A DNA stretch of 64,000 nt from Elgaria multicarinata webbii (lineage: Eukaryota; Chordata; Lepidosauria; Squamata; Anguidae): positions 30,051,501-30,115,500 of the forward strand of contig NC_086183.1 of the NCBI RefSeq assembly GCF_023053635.1. The letters are read 5' to 3'. The notes beneath the pieces were generated by a model. That model did not search any database, was not told the DNA's origin, and was given only the letters and a program-made list of their open reading frames with translations. The translations under genes were made by a program, and so were the position numbers. This document shows, in pieces, positions 36,006-48,124 of this stretch; position 1 is the stretch's first letter; every line of letters starts with the position of its first letter.

Positions 36006-36961
36006 TATAGCACCATCAATGTACATGGTGCTGTACAGATTACACAGTAAATAGCAAGACCCTGCCGCATAGGCTTACAATCTAATAAAGTTGTAGTAAA
36101 CAATAAGGAGGGAAAGAGAATGCAAACAGGCACAGGGAAGTGTAAACAGGCACTGGGTAGGGTGAAGCTAAACAGTATAGAGTCAGAACAAACTCAATAT
36201 TTAAAAGCTATAGGGAACAGAAAAGTTTTTAGCTGAGTTTTAAAAGCTGTGATTGAGTTTGTAGTTCTCAAGTGTTCTGGAAGAGCGTTCCAGGCGTAAG
36301 GGGCAGAAGAAAAAGGACGAAGCCGAGTGAGGGAAGTAGAGGTCCTTGGGCAGGCGAGAAGCATGGCATCAGAGGAGCGGAGAGCACGAGCGGGGCAATA
36401 GTGTGAGATGAGAGAGGAGAGATAGGCAGGAGCTAGACCGTGAAAAGCTTTGAAGGTCAACAGGAGAAGTTTATATTGGATTCTGGAGTGAATTGAAAGC
36501 CAATGAAGAGATTTCAGAAGTGGAGTGACATGGTCAGAGCGGCGGGCCAAGAAGATGATCTTAGCGGCAGAGTGGTGGACAGAGACCAGCAGACTGATGT
36601 GAGACGAAGGAAGGCCAGAGAGAAGAAGGTTGCAGTAGTCCAACCGAGAGATAACCAGTGCGTGAACGAGAGTCTTGGCAGAAGAGACAGACAAAAATGG
36701 TCGAATCCTGGCAATATTATACAGGAAGAAACGACAGGATTTAGCTACTGCCTCGATATGAGGAATAAAGGAGAGCGAGGAATCAAATATAAAGCCAAGA
36801 CTACGAGCTTCCTTGACCGGAGTAAGCGTGACATCGTTGACAGTAAGAGAGAATGAGAGGTGAGGAGAAGGTTTAGGAGGAAAAACAAGCAGTTCAGTTT
36901 TTGCCATATTAAGTTTCAAACGACGATTTCTAAACTTGTAACAAGCTGTTACAAGTTTCAC
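35957..36961 (-). mobile_element. L2-like LINE, second subfamily, long 3' end
   Basis: The minus-strand frame 36961-36194 gives 255 aa of ORF2 C-terminus: LKLNMAKTELLVFPPKPSP, ARSLGFIFDSSLSFIPHIEA, LVISRLDYCNLLLSGLPSS, LLTFKAFHGLAPAYLSSL and RPFSSAPYAWNALPEHLR. The conserved tail and a TTTA repeat follow. This frame is open, so the copy is fairly young. Confidence 0.92.
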
Positions 36962-37039
36962 CTGCCTTGCTTTGCTGGTCTGGCTACTAGTCTTACTTTG
37001 CAGGTCCCTTCAGCCAGAGTTTGGTGGTGCTACAACGTG

Positions 37040-38095
37040 TAAATCAGGGGTGGACAACTGCAGCTCTCAGGTCCTATGACCCCCTAGTGCTACCTCTGCA
37101 GCAAAAAAATAAAAATAATAATAATAAAAAAATATTTTTTTAAAAAAATGACAAAAATGGCTGCGTTGGCACTACGTAGCCATCAAAATGGCCAAATTTA
37201 GCTTGTTCTGAATCCAAGTTTGTCCTGTTTAGCACTCCATAGCATTAATGCCTATAATTGGGGGGGGGGGCACCACGGTGGAGACGACAACAAAAATGGC
37301 CCCTGGATACCCCCTACAAATGTCCACCGCAGTCTAAATCCTTGTCTTCCTTTGGACTCATATCCTGACACCCTTTCTTCTATTCACATGTGGTTGTTTC
37401 CTTGATTCCTTCGTACTTGTCTTTTGTCATAAACATAGCTGTGTAGGATCCTGGCTGCCTGGAAGAAAGGGGGATTATTTGATTTGTATGCAAGCTTGCA
37501 TAATGTGCCTGTTGCGTGCCTCTGCAGTTGTAGGCTGTTATCCGAAGTAGACTCTGTGCCATAAATAAGATCAACTTTGCACATCTTTTTTGCTAAAAGA
37601 TTTATGGTTGCCAATTGGTTTTACTTGGGAGCAGCTGATTTCATTGTGGCCTCATCAACGTCAAGAGGCACAGAAAAATGACTGTTTCATACAAGGCGTG
37701 CTTGTATGGTGTGACAATTTCGCAATTCAAAAGCTAGAACATCTTTTGCCTGAGAGGCAAAATCATGAGATTTAAACACAAGCCTGGAGACCTATTATGA
37801 TAGTGTGGCTTATTTGATGAAACCAATTAAGTATAAGTACAGCATTATGAATCCACACAGGCAGTTGCTACTGGAAAACAAAAATTAGTTTCTACCCCCT
37901 CCTAGTGGACCCACAGAAAATGACAACAACGTTCCCACCCCTTCTAAACTCTGGATCTGTTTCAGCGACCTCCACCAACCATATTTCCAACAGGAGAAAC
38001 AGCAGGAGAATCTTGCACCCATGGCAGTCTTAAAGCTTAGGAAGGTACGTTGATATGGGTGAAGGCATTCCTTAAAGTAATTTCATTCTAGGCTA
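37040..38095. other. Stretch without a recognised gene
   Basis: Begins with an old repeat piece (37045-37200, simple A-rich plus caaaatggctgcgttggcac). The rest is unclassified, with no coding support. Confidence 0.4.
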
Positions 38096-38097
38096 GC

Positions 38098-38345
38098 TTA
38101 ATACCAGTGCTTTAAATTGAGCCTGGAAACAAGTTGGTAACCCATGCAAGTGTTTATAAGATTGGGGATTGTAGGCAGCCCTCTGTAGAGATCAGTGCAG
38201 TAGTCCAGTCTGGAAGTAACAAGAGCGGGTCTGTTTCCTCCAGGTAAGCCCACAGCAGGTAAACCAGGAAAGCACCCCAGATACCCACAGGATCTCCAAA
38301 TCCAGGAGCACCTGCAAGCTTCAAATTTGATTCCTTGGGAGATCA
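38098..38345 (-). mobile_element. Degraded LINE ORF2 fragment
   Basis: A minus-strand frame contains ALVTSRLDYCTDLYRGLP, the conserved L2-clade C-terminal RLDYCN-like motif, in broken context. Confidence 0.6.
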
Positions 38346-38878
38346 TAGAATCATAGAATAGCAGAGTTGGAAGGGGCCTACAAGGCCATCAAGTCCAACC
38401 CCCTGCTCAATGCAGGAATCCACCCTAAAGCATCCCTGACAGATGCTTGTCCAGCTGCCTCTTGAAGGCCTCTAGTGTGGGAGAGCCCACAACCTCCCTA
38501 GGTAACTGATTCCATTGTCGTACCGCTCTAACAGTCAGGAAGTTTTTCCTGATGTCCAGCTGGAATCTGGCTTCCTTTAACTTGAGCCCATTATTCCGTG
38601 TCCTGCACTCTGGGAGGATCGAGAAGAGATCCTGGCCCTCCTCTGTGTGACAACCTTTTAAGTATTTGAAGAGTGCTATCATGTCTCCCCTCCATCTTCT
38701 CTTCTCCAGGCTAAACAGGCCCAGTTCTTTCAGTCTCTCTTCATAGGGCTTTGTTTCCAGACCCCTGATCATCTTGGTTGCCCTCCTCTGAACACGCTCC
38801 AGCTTGTCTGCGTCCTTCTTGAATTGTGGAGCCCAGAACTGGACGCAATACTCTAGATGAGGCCTAACCAGGGCTGAA
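38344..38878 (-). mobile_element. CR1 LINE 3' end
   Basis: Minus-strand frame with [20 protein letters not shown] and [16 protein letters not shown], and the CR1 tail. Confidence 0.94.
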
Positions 38879-39069
38879 TAGGGGGCCGATGGGGACCGAT
38901 GGGGGGGGGGCTGTGTGCAACCCCACCCAGGACAGATTTCAACTCTCCACCTATATCGGCAGAACCCCTAGCCAGCAGTACCTCACTGGATTAAGTTTCG
39001 GCTTGTTTGCGCCTATCTGTGCCTTTCCCAGCCTTACAGAAACCTGTCTGCCATAGCTTAATGGAGGCT

Positions 39070-39168
39070 TCCCAAATCGGGTGCCTTCCAGATGTGTTAG
39101 ACTGGGAGAATTATGGGAGTTGTAGTCCAAGACATTTGGAGGGCACCAGATTGGGGAACCCTGACTTA
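39070..39168. repeat. hAT-MITE-like inverted repeat
   Basis: tgccttccagatgtgttaga faces ttggagggcaccagattggg. Related to family B and to the copies at 40855-40965 and 63908-63990. Confidence 0.6.
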
Positions 39169-39169
39169 A

Positions 39170-40295
39170 TATCTTAGTAAGGAACCTCCAACAACCCCCT
39201 AGAATTCCCTGGAACATAGCTGGAAACTTACCAGGGCAGACATTTTGATGTTACATTTGTCTTTCTTGAAGCCTTGAAAATCTCAGGAACCAGTCCCAGG
39301 TTAGGGTCTTAAAAAGGCATGCCATACAGCAAGCTGATTGGGTCTGGTTATCTGCCCGGATGTGAGATCACCAAGGGAGACCTGTGTACATCCCCTTAGG
39401 TTCCATGATAGAAGGAAAGTGAGATATAAATGTATTAAGTTTTCTTTTTTTTAAAGAGAATAAAGCAAACTATGGATTTGTGCAAGAAAGACATAGGAGG
39501 GAGAGGCTCAATTCTCACCTATCTTCTACTTGAGAATCTTCCCTGTAAAAACAAACAGTCATTTTCGCACTCTGATGTAAGTTTCCTCACGCTCTACCCA
39601 CTAGACAGCACTGCGTCTCCTGTGTCAGGAGGAAATGTGATCAGTGCAAAAGAAAAAAAAAACATCCGTCTGAGCAAAGAGAAAGTCCCACGCAATCACC
39701 CACCCCAGTGTCCTGTACTCCAAGCCTTTGCAGGAACAAAACTCTGTTTAAGGTGTTGATATTTATTTATAGCTTTCTCCTCTCTGCACGTACAGCAGAT
39801 CCAGAGAGGAACGATCTTTTCAGAATGCAGCAGAATTTAGCTTGCTCATTCCTTCCCAAAGCCATTAATGTAATGTAAAGATGTCAAACTTGAGTGGTGC
39901 CCAGTGAATGGTCCAGGAACACCAAATGCTGCAACATTATTGACGCCAAAGAGGCATGAATTTGATCAGCAATGTAGATGCGGGCCACCAGGAACTCCAG
40001 AAGAGAGTGGAATATATTATTAATAATGGAGAACTGATTTTGTGTGTGTGTGTTTTTAAAGATGCCAAGCTGAAAAGAAAACTCCAGGCGTTCTGGCTGT
40101 AGGGAAAATAATGCAGCGTTCTCTCAGTGGTCTGTTTATGGGCCAGATCTCCAGCACCGCCCAACCCAGAGCTGGAATCAACTTGGCCAAACGTCTCTGC
40201 TTGATTTCAAATGTCCTGCTATATGTAGGAATGTCGTAGTGAAAGGCTGCCTGGAGCTCAGTGGAGGAGAATATACTTTCAATGCAAAACCTTCC
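39170..40295. other. Stretch without a recognised gene
   Basis: About 1.1 kb of largely unrepetitive DNA between CR1 and SINE-like pieces. No exon recognised. Confidence 0.4.
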
Positions 40296-40850
40296 AGGTT
40301 CCATCCCCGGCATCTCCAGCTTGGGCTGAGAAAGGCTGTTGTCATTCTGGAGAGCTGCTGCCAGTCAGTGCAGGCAATACTAAGCTAGATAAGGCAGCTT
40401 CCTATATAAACTCTGGTAGCTCTGGTTAAAAGGATCAGGTACCAGGTGATGTGAAAGATCTCTGCCAGCGACCCGACAGAACCACGGTCAGCAAGACTAG
40501 ACAATACTGGGCGACTGTAACGAAGAACTAGTGCCCAAATTTGGCCTTTTCCTCTGCCCTCCTAATCCCTTTTCCTTTTGAGTCATGTCCTTTGGATTGT
40601 AAGCCTGAGAGCAGGGAACTGTCTCATTATTCATGTTTGTAAGCTGCTTGGAGACCCTTTTTTGGCTAAAGAGCAGGGTAAAAAACTCTGCAAATAAATA
40701 AATAAAAAGCCCTGTTAGACAGTAGCCAACCTGGAGTACCTGGTTTGCATGCCGAGGGTATCACATTCAATTCCTGGCATCTCCAGTTAGGCTTGGGAAA
40801 GGCTCCTGTCTGAAACCCTGGAGAGTTGCTGCAAGTCAGAGTAGGTGCCC
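40296..40850. repeat. Cluster of squamate repeat fragments
   Basis: Two or three copies of the catctccagttaggcttgg-type repeat (40300-40505, 40715-40850) surround an L2-like tail (40540-40705). Confidence 0.55.
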
Positions 40851-40854
40851 ATAA

Positions 40855-40965
40855 TGTGCCGCCCTCCAGATGTGTTGGATGACAACTCTCATCACTGTCT
40901 GGGGGTGATGGGATTTGTAGTACAACACACCTGGAGGGAATCAGGTTGGAGAAGACTGCCATAAT
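40855..40965. repeat. hAT-MITE-like inverted repeat
   Basis: gccctccagatgtgttggat faces tacaacacacctggagggaa. Confidence 0.6.
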
Positions 40966-41404
40966 AAATGTGTTCATCTTTAAGAGGTCAAACAAGGACT
41001 TTTTTGGGGGGGGTTGCTGCCACAGACTCAGGCAGCCTGACACGGCTCCCCTTCTGGGTAGGTAAAGCTGAAGTTGGCTCACTTCAGGAAGACTTTGCTT
41101 TGCTTTTATGCGAACCCCGCCATCCACCTGCCGGAGCCCGGTGCAAAAGAGGTGCACTAAGACTGAAAGAATTCTGAGCCCGGGGATTCGTTTTCAGAAC
41201 CAGAACAGTACGGAGCTCACAGTCTTTCCACACACACACACACGAAAACACTCCTGGTCGCTCCAAGCTTTTGTCATTTCAGCAATATAATTTAAAGGAG
41301 GTCATGCTATAGTGAAACCTTTGGGAGTCAGAAGACCCAGAGCAAATTACCCCAAGATCTACCAGTAGATACAGAGTTTTCTCCTGCTCATCCTTGGTTT
41401 AAAG

Positions 41405-41536
41405 CAGCCTTCCTCAACCTGGGGCGCTCCAGATGTGTTGGACCGCATCTCCCAGAATGCCCCAGCCAGAGCTGGCTGGGGCATTCTGGGAGTTGTGGTC
41501 CAACACATCTGGAGCGCCCCAGGTTGAGGAAGGCAG
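41405..41536. mobile_element. Foldback MITE family B copy 3
   Basis: A 132-bp palindrome with the family ends. The right terminus is changed (ggcag) and no matching target duplication is visible. Confidence 0.88.
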
Positions 41537-41865
41537 CCACTGCAGTGTGGGGTGGAATGGCGTTTGGTTGGTTGACTGTTTGTTTTCTAAAATTCTTTGG
41601 CGTTCAAGCGGCCAGCTCCTATGGCTTTACAGTAATACCACGAATAAATTCCTCAATCACTTAACTTAAAAACAAGCGAATTGATTTGTCTCTGTCCAGC
41701 TGTCGATACTTGGTGTTAAATGAGTAGATATTGCTATAGATGACTTTTATACCAAGGTACCCCATATTCTGCAGCAATGAAACAGCTAAATTCTGCAACC
41801 GGCGAAATTATGAAAATTCAGATCAGTGCCGTATAATTGTCGGTTTTGCTCAATTTCGTGCTCCT

Positions 41866-41987
41866 GGGGGGATCTACACTACTGCTTTTAAAGCGCTTTG
41901 AAACCTGTATATGCAGTGTGTCCTGGGCCCCAACAGTTGTCAAAACTGTTCTAAAGCGCTTTAAAGCAGTAGTGTGGATCCCCCCCT
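41866..41987. mobile_element. Foldback MITE family E
   Basis: gatctacactactgctttta at 41871 faces taaagcagtagtgtggatcc at the other end, with gcgctttaaa arms inside. A half copy is at 5165-5255 and a diverged relative at 54190-54360. Confidence 0.75.
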
Positions 41988-42120
41988 GGTGTTCATAGGA
42001 AAGAGCACAGGGGCAGCCCCACACTGTTTCCTGAACACTGGGAATCCTTCTCGTCCTTATCGGTTTCTGAGATTTCACTGGACACTGCCCACACGCGTTT
42101 AAACCAACCAAAGCCGTAAG

Positions 42121-43623
42121 GACTCATTTATTTATTTATTTATTACATTTTTATACCGCCCAATAGCCGAAGCGCTCTGGGCAGTTCACAAAAATTAAAA
42201 CCATAATAAAACAACCAACAGTTTAAAAACACAAATACAAAATACAGTATAAAAAGCGTAACCAGGATAAAACCACACAGCAAAAATTGATATAAGATTA
42301 AAATACAGAGTTAGAACAGTAAAATTAAAATTAAGTGTTAAAATACTGAGAGAATAAAAAGGTCTTCAGCTGGCGACGAAAGGAGTACAGTGTAGGTGCC
42401 AGGCGGACCTCTCTGGGGAGCTCATTCCACAGCCAGGGTGCCACAGCGGAGAAAGCCCTCCTCCTAGTAGCCACCTGCCTCACTTCCTTTGGCAGGGGCT
42501 CACGGAGAAGGGCCCCTGTAGATGATCTCAAGGTCCGGGCAAGTACATATGGGAGGAGGCGTTCCTTCAAATAACCTGGTCCCAAACCATTTAGGGCTTT
42601 AAATGTCAATACCAGCACTTTGAATCGGGCGCAGACCTGGACTGGCAGCCAATGAAGTTGTAAAAGGACTGGCATAATGTGATCTCACCGGCCAGTTCCT
42701 GTTATTAAACGGGCTGCCCTGTTTTGTACCAGCTGAAGTTTCCGGACCATTTTCAAAGGCAGCCCCACGTATAACGCATTGCAGTAATCCAAACAAGAGG
42801 TTATCAGAGCATGGATAACTGTAGCTAGGCTATCTCTGTCCAGATAAGGGCGTAGTTGGTATATCAACCTAGGCTGATAAAAGGTGCTCTTTGCCACTGA
42901 GTTCACCTGTGCCTCAAGTGACAGTTCTGGATCGAAGAGCACCCCCAAACTACGGACCCGATCCTTTAGGGGGAGTGCAACCCCCTCCAGGACAGGGCAA
43001 ACATCACCTCGCCGGTCAGATGAACCACCCGCTAACAGTACCTCCGTCTTGTCTGGATTGAGTCTCAGTTTGTTAGCCCTCATCCAGTCCATTACCGTGC
43101 CCAGGCACTGGTTCAGAACAGCCCCTGCCTCACCTGGGTTTGATGAAAAGGAAAGGTAGAGCTGGGTATCATCCGTATATTGATGACACCTCAGTCCACA
43201 TCTCCGGATAACCTCCCCCAGCGGCTTCATGTATATGTTAAACAGCATAGGGGATAAGATAGAGCCCTGCGGAACCCCATGGCTTAGGAGCCACGGCACA
43301 GAGCAATAATCCCCCAGCACCACCTTCTGGAATCGGCCATCCAAGAAGGAGCAGAACCACTGCAACGCAGTACCTCCAACTCCCAGCTCAGACAGCCTAT
43401 CCAGAAGGATACCACGGTCGATGGTGTCGAAAGCCGCTGAGAGGTCCAGGAGAACCAACAGGGTCGCACTCCCCCTGTCCATCTCCCGGCAAAGGTCATC
43501 CCACAGGGCGACCAAGGCAGTTTCCGTTCCAAAACCAGGCCTGAAACCCGACTGAAATGGATCTAGATAATCCGTTTCATTCAAGAGTGCCTGGAGTTGT
43601 CCTGCAACCACCCGCTCAATCAC
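42121..43623 (-). mobile_element. L2-clade LINE, 1.5-kb 3' portion with RT
   Basis: The frame 43623-42685 encodes RT: LDPFQSGFRPGFGTETALVA, LLVLLDLSAAFDTIDRGILL, GVPQGSILSPMLFNIYMKPL and the catalytic box YTDDTQLY. The C-terminal end follows in 42675-42331, then the 3' tail. It is 5'-truncated. Long intact frames make it one of the youngest LINE copies here. Confidence 0.95.
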
Positions 43624-43752
43624 TAGAAACTTACTTTTCTTAAGCTGAAATTCTCAGGGTACTGAATCCTGCACTCATTGCCAATGTATGACCCTTGTGG
43701 CGTGTGACAGCAAAACGCCTTAGGGGAATATATCTCGTACCTTTGTCTAGAA

Positions 43753-44055
43753 CAGTGGTTCTCAACCTTCCTAATGCCGCGACCCTTTAATATAGTTCCT
43801 CATGTTGTGGTGACCCCCAACCATAAAATTATTTTCGTTCTTCTCTACACGATCCATTGTCATGGGATGGTTTGCTAATGAAAATAATACATAACAATAG
43901 CTTTAATAATACAAAAGATGATACATGACATAGTTCAGTCAATACAGTTTCCTAAGATCATCGGAAATATGTGTTTTCCGATGGTCTTAGGCGACCCCTG
44001 TGAAAGGGTCATTCGACCCCCAAAGGGGTCCCGACCCACAGGTTGAGAACCGCTG
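43753..44055 (-). mobile_element. SPIN-family non-autonomous hAT transposon
   Basis: 303 bp. The left end is CAGTGGTTCTCAACCT and the right end, read inward, is CAGCGGTTCTCAACCT. There is a perfect 8-bp target duplication GTCTAGAA (43745-43752 and 44056-44063). Subterminal sequence (gtgacccccaaccataaaat, then ccgatggtcttaggcgaccc) matches my memory of SPIN, the hAT family horizontally transferred among tetrapods. It has no coding capacity. Confidence 0.88.
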
Positions 44056-44199
44056 GTCTAGAAGGATGCCAGCGTAATCTGGTTGAGAAGTCCCAGCTGA
44101 AAAGTCCAAGAACTGGGCCTCTTCTCACCCTTCTTCTCTCTGCGGCTGTTTTCGGAGCAGTTCACTGCTTCCATTAACTTGGACGGGTTGCTTCTTCAC

Positions 44200-44425
44200 T
44201 TCTTATTGTTTGATTAGGCTCTTGAAGAGGAGGGGGAGGCGCCTCCCCCCCACCTCCGTTGTGGTAGGCGGAGTCCGTAATCCCTGATAAGGTGCAGACT
44301 TTAAGATAAAAAGGAAGTGAATGCCCCAGTAACCTCCAGCACCCCCTACTAGAGAGTCTGTCTGGCGCGCGCGGTGGGAAAGAGAGGAAGGCCAGCGGCT
44401 TCCTCCAACATCCGAAACAGCCCCC
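44200..44425 (+). promoter_or_regulatory. Proximal upstream region of the NK2-class gene
   Basis: Low-repeat sequence precedes the ATG. It includes a TATA-like GATAAAAAGG at 44305-44314, about 110 nt upstream, and a GC-rich stretch at 44362-44378. Position and composition suit a core promoter and short 5'UTR, but nothing else confirms it. Confidence 0.35.
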
Positions 44426-45926
44426 ATGGAAGAGCTCAAAGGGTTTGCCATGGAAACCCTGGAGGATTTTGCCCCGTTTATGCCAGGTGCCCACCAGCCC
44501 GGCTTGGGGGGCTCCAGATTCTCCTTCGCCCACTGCCTCTCTCAAAATTCCATGCTGGGCTGCTACCCGGGAACGTTCCCCAGTCCGACAGAGCTGCCCG
44601 CCTACCCTCAAGAGAACTTCAGGAACGGGATGGCTCACGGAGAGTGGTACGCCACCGGCAGTCCAGATGGGCCCTACTCTTCAAGTAAGTGGTGCGCTGT
44701 CTATCTCTCCATTGACCTATTTATTATTTAAAGTCTTTTTATCTCATCCTTCAGCCAAACAGATTCCCAGAGCGGCTTAAAGATCAACAACTAAAAAAAG
44801 ATAGGCTTTCAATTTAAAGAGACACAGCACACAAGGAAAAAGGAATGGGGAGGGAAGAGGAAAACAAAAGCCTGTCTTACTACGATTGGTGGTGGTGGTT
44901 GTTACCGTTACTAACAAAACATTTGTCATTGCAATGGGTGGAGTGAGCGTGTGTATGTAGGGAGGGCTCCAATACTGCAGTGAGCCCTAGCTGGGGTGGG
45001 TGGGTGGCAGCATGTAACTGGGATGTGTATTACTCCCCTCCATGGTGTCCCTGTTGTCAGGGGTACCTGGGCCATCCAAGGTCAAAGGTTGTGAGTTGTT
45101 CCAAGTACAAAGTGGCAGCCATTCACTTATAGGGGAGACAATGAGGTGTCTGTGCTCATTCAGAACCAAGCCCAGGCCCATCTTCAAAGCTCCATCCCTT
45201 GTTTTGTGACTTGGTCATGTCCAGAGTGACCATATGGAAAGGAGGACCGGGCTCCTGTATCTTTAACAGTTGCATAGAAACGGGAATTTCAGCAGGTGTC
45301 ATTTGTAGGCACGCAGCCCCTGGTGAAATCTGTAAGGGATGCTTTAAGGTGGATTCCTGCATTGAGCAGGGGGTTGGATTCGATGGCCTCAGAGGCTCCT
45401 TCCAACTCTACTATTCTATGATTCTATGAAATTCTCTCTTCATCACAACAGTGAAAGCTGCAGGAGTCCTGCCCTCTTTTGTATCTGGTCAAGAGGGCAG
45501 GGCTCCTGCAGCTTTCACTGTTGTGATGAAGAGGGAATTTCACAAGGTGTACATGCATACAAGTGACACCTGCTGAAATTCTTTTTTCTATGCAGCTGTT
45601 AAAGATTCAGGAGCCCAGTCCTCCTTTCCATATGGTCACCCCAGGATTCATGTCAGAGCAACGAATTCCCAATCTGGGGAGGCCTGAGAAAGGAATGGAC
45701 GGGTGGATGAATTAAAGGCCTCCGTGAGCCCCGCAATGCACAGAGGTAGCTGTGCCTTGCTCTGAACCTAATTCCCAGGTCTCTGGATCTATTCCACAGA
45801 GCCCCAAGTCTCCATTGGTGTCAATGGGATGTCCCGTCCCCCTGGCCGCCGACAAATCAATCCCTGCACAGCAATGAAGCTGCAAAAAACTCTGTACAGC
45901 ACCATGTACACTGATGGTGCTATATA

Positions 45927-45964
<38 letters not shown>

Positions 45965-48077
45965 CATTTCCATCTCGGTTTGTGATGAACCGTCCCGGAA
46001 TGCAAACTAACTGAAGAACGTGTTTTATTTCAGATGCTTTGGATTACAGAGGAATTGGCTGGCACTGCCTCCTGGGAAATCCTACTACTAATTTCTCAAT
46101 TTGCACGTAGAGATATAATTTGCATGTACAGATTTGATGTGGGTCTGTGTCCTGTGGCCCCTGGTGGCAGCCAAATCTTTTATGTGCCTACAGACACCCC
46201 TTTGTCTGTCCTTCCAGTCAGCCTCTGGGTATGGGTGAATTTGCAGGCACCGTTGCCTCTGAATGAGCCAGTGCAGAAACATGGCAGAGTAAGGTATATA
46301 TATCCTATGTATATTTAGACAGAAAAAAGTCTTACAACTCCAGAATTGCAGGACTTTTTTTCTGTCTAAATGTGCAGAGGACTGCACCCTTACCCACTCG
46401 CAAGAGAGGTTGCCTGTCGTGTCTCTGCATCTGTCTCTGATGCTCTGGGCTTGCTACTTTCTGTCTAGGAACAGTGTATGGGCATTTCAGCAAGTGCGGG
46501 TGGCTGGGGTGGATACGTCCTTCTTCCACACCCTAAAAGTGAAGATCCCCTTCCTATTTTTCCCTGTAAGAATGAAGTACAACTGCCGTTTTAATCCAAG
46601 GCATGAGGAGAGTGCGGCCAGAAGCAAAATAAACTAGGGGTGTGCACGGACCCCCCGCTCCGCTTCACTTGCAGATCCGCCATTTTCCGGATCGGGCCGC
46701 TCCGCCCCGCCCCCGCTCCGCCCACTTCCGCTCCGCTCCGCCCGGAGCTCCGGATCCGGATCCGGAGCTCCGTTTCCCCCCCCCATAGGCTTGCATTGAA
46801 AGCTAAAAAATTATACAACTTTTTTTCTGTTCAAGTTAGAAACCTCATGTTTGGCACCATGACACCTCATGGGGATATACACATGCATGCCAAGTTTCAA
46901 AGCAATCCCATCATCCCCTGATATTTGGGGAATTTTTGAAAATCGGGCACCCCACACACAACATCCCTGCGAGGTGGGCAGGGGAGGAGGGAGGGAAGGC
47001 AGGCAGGCATGCAGCTGGCATTTCTGGGGGCATAAGGAAGTGAGCCAAGGATAAGCCAGTAATGCATATAAAATGGAATAAATCAATAAATAAACAAAGG
47101 AGGGGTGGAATTAAAAGCAGCAGTGTTGCTCAATAAACAGCAAGAAGAATTTTTTTAAAAAGGCTATATCTGTCTTTTACCAGCAATAGGGGGACGTGCC
47201 CGGGGGAGGGGGAAGTAGCTGCCAGTTTGGTCTCAAAATGACCCCCATCCACGACTCTCTGTGCACAAGAATTTTCAGACTGATAGCTTAAACCCCCCCC
47301 CCAGTTATCCCCGATTCTTTCCCTCAATGCAATCCTATGGGCGAAAAGCCGAAAACGCAGTTTGAGCCGTGCGGTTGACCCGATTTTCACAAAAACATTG
47401 CACGTGAACCACAGCACGCAGAAAGTTGAGAGTAGTCTCAAAATGACCCCCATCCACGACTCTCTGTGCACAAGAATTTTCAGAACGATAGCTTAAACCC
47501 CCCCCCAGTTATCCCCGATTCTTTCCCTCAATGCAATCCTATGGGCGAAAAGCCGAAACGCAGTTTGAGCCGCGCGGTTGACCCGATTTTCAAAAAAATA
47601 TAGCACGCGACACGGACAACGCAGAGAGGTGAGAGTGGTCTCAAAATGACCCCCATCCACGACTCTCTGAGCACAAGAATTTCCAGAGCGATAGCTTCAA
47701 AAACAACGTAGTTATGCGCGATTATTTGCCGCAATGCAATCCTATGGCGAAATGTTTTCAAGATGGCGACCGGAGCGCTCCGCCTGAACTCGGAGCTCCG
47801 AAAAATGGTAGCTTCTCTTCGCCTTGCTTCTAGGGGGTCCACGGTCCGCTCCTACTCCGCCTCTGGGTAAGGCGGAGCAGGCCAATCCGCTACTGCTTCT
47901 ACGCTCCTAATCGGAGCGGAGCACATCCCTAAAATAAACCCTGTGCTAGAATAGGGCATGATGTTGGTAAGTAGTTCTTATGTAAAATGTGTGGGGTGCA
48001 GTGGTTAGAGCAGTGGTGTTGATGCTCAACTGAGTGACCAGTCCTCACCTCTCTCAGCTCAATCTCATTGTGAGGAC

Positions 48078-48124
<47 letters not shown>

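Noticed and set aside
35957-36961. 255-aa frame as a host gene
   Set aside because: RLDYCN-type and LLTFKAFHGLAPAYL motifs plus the recurrent 3' tail show an L2-like LINE.
42685-43623. 312-aa reverse transcriptase frame as part of a retrovirus
   Set aside because: RT motifs and the missing LTRs, gag and protease fit a non-LTR L2-clade LINE.
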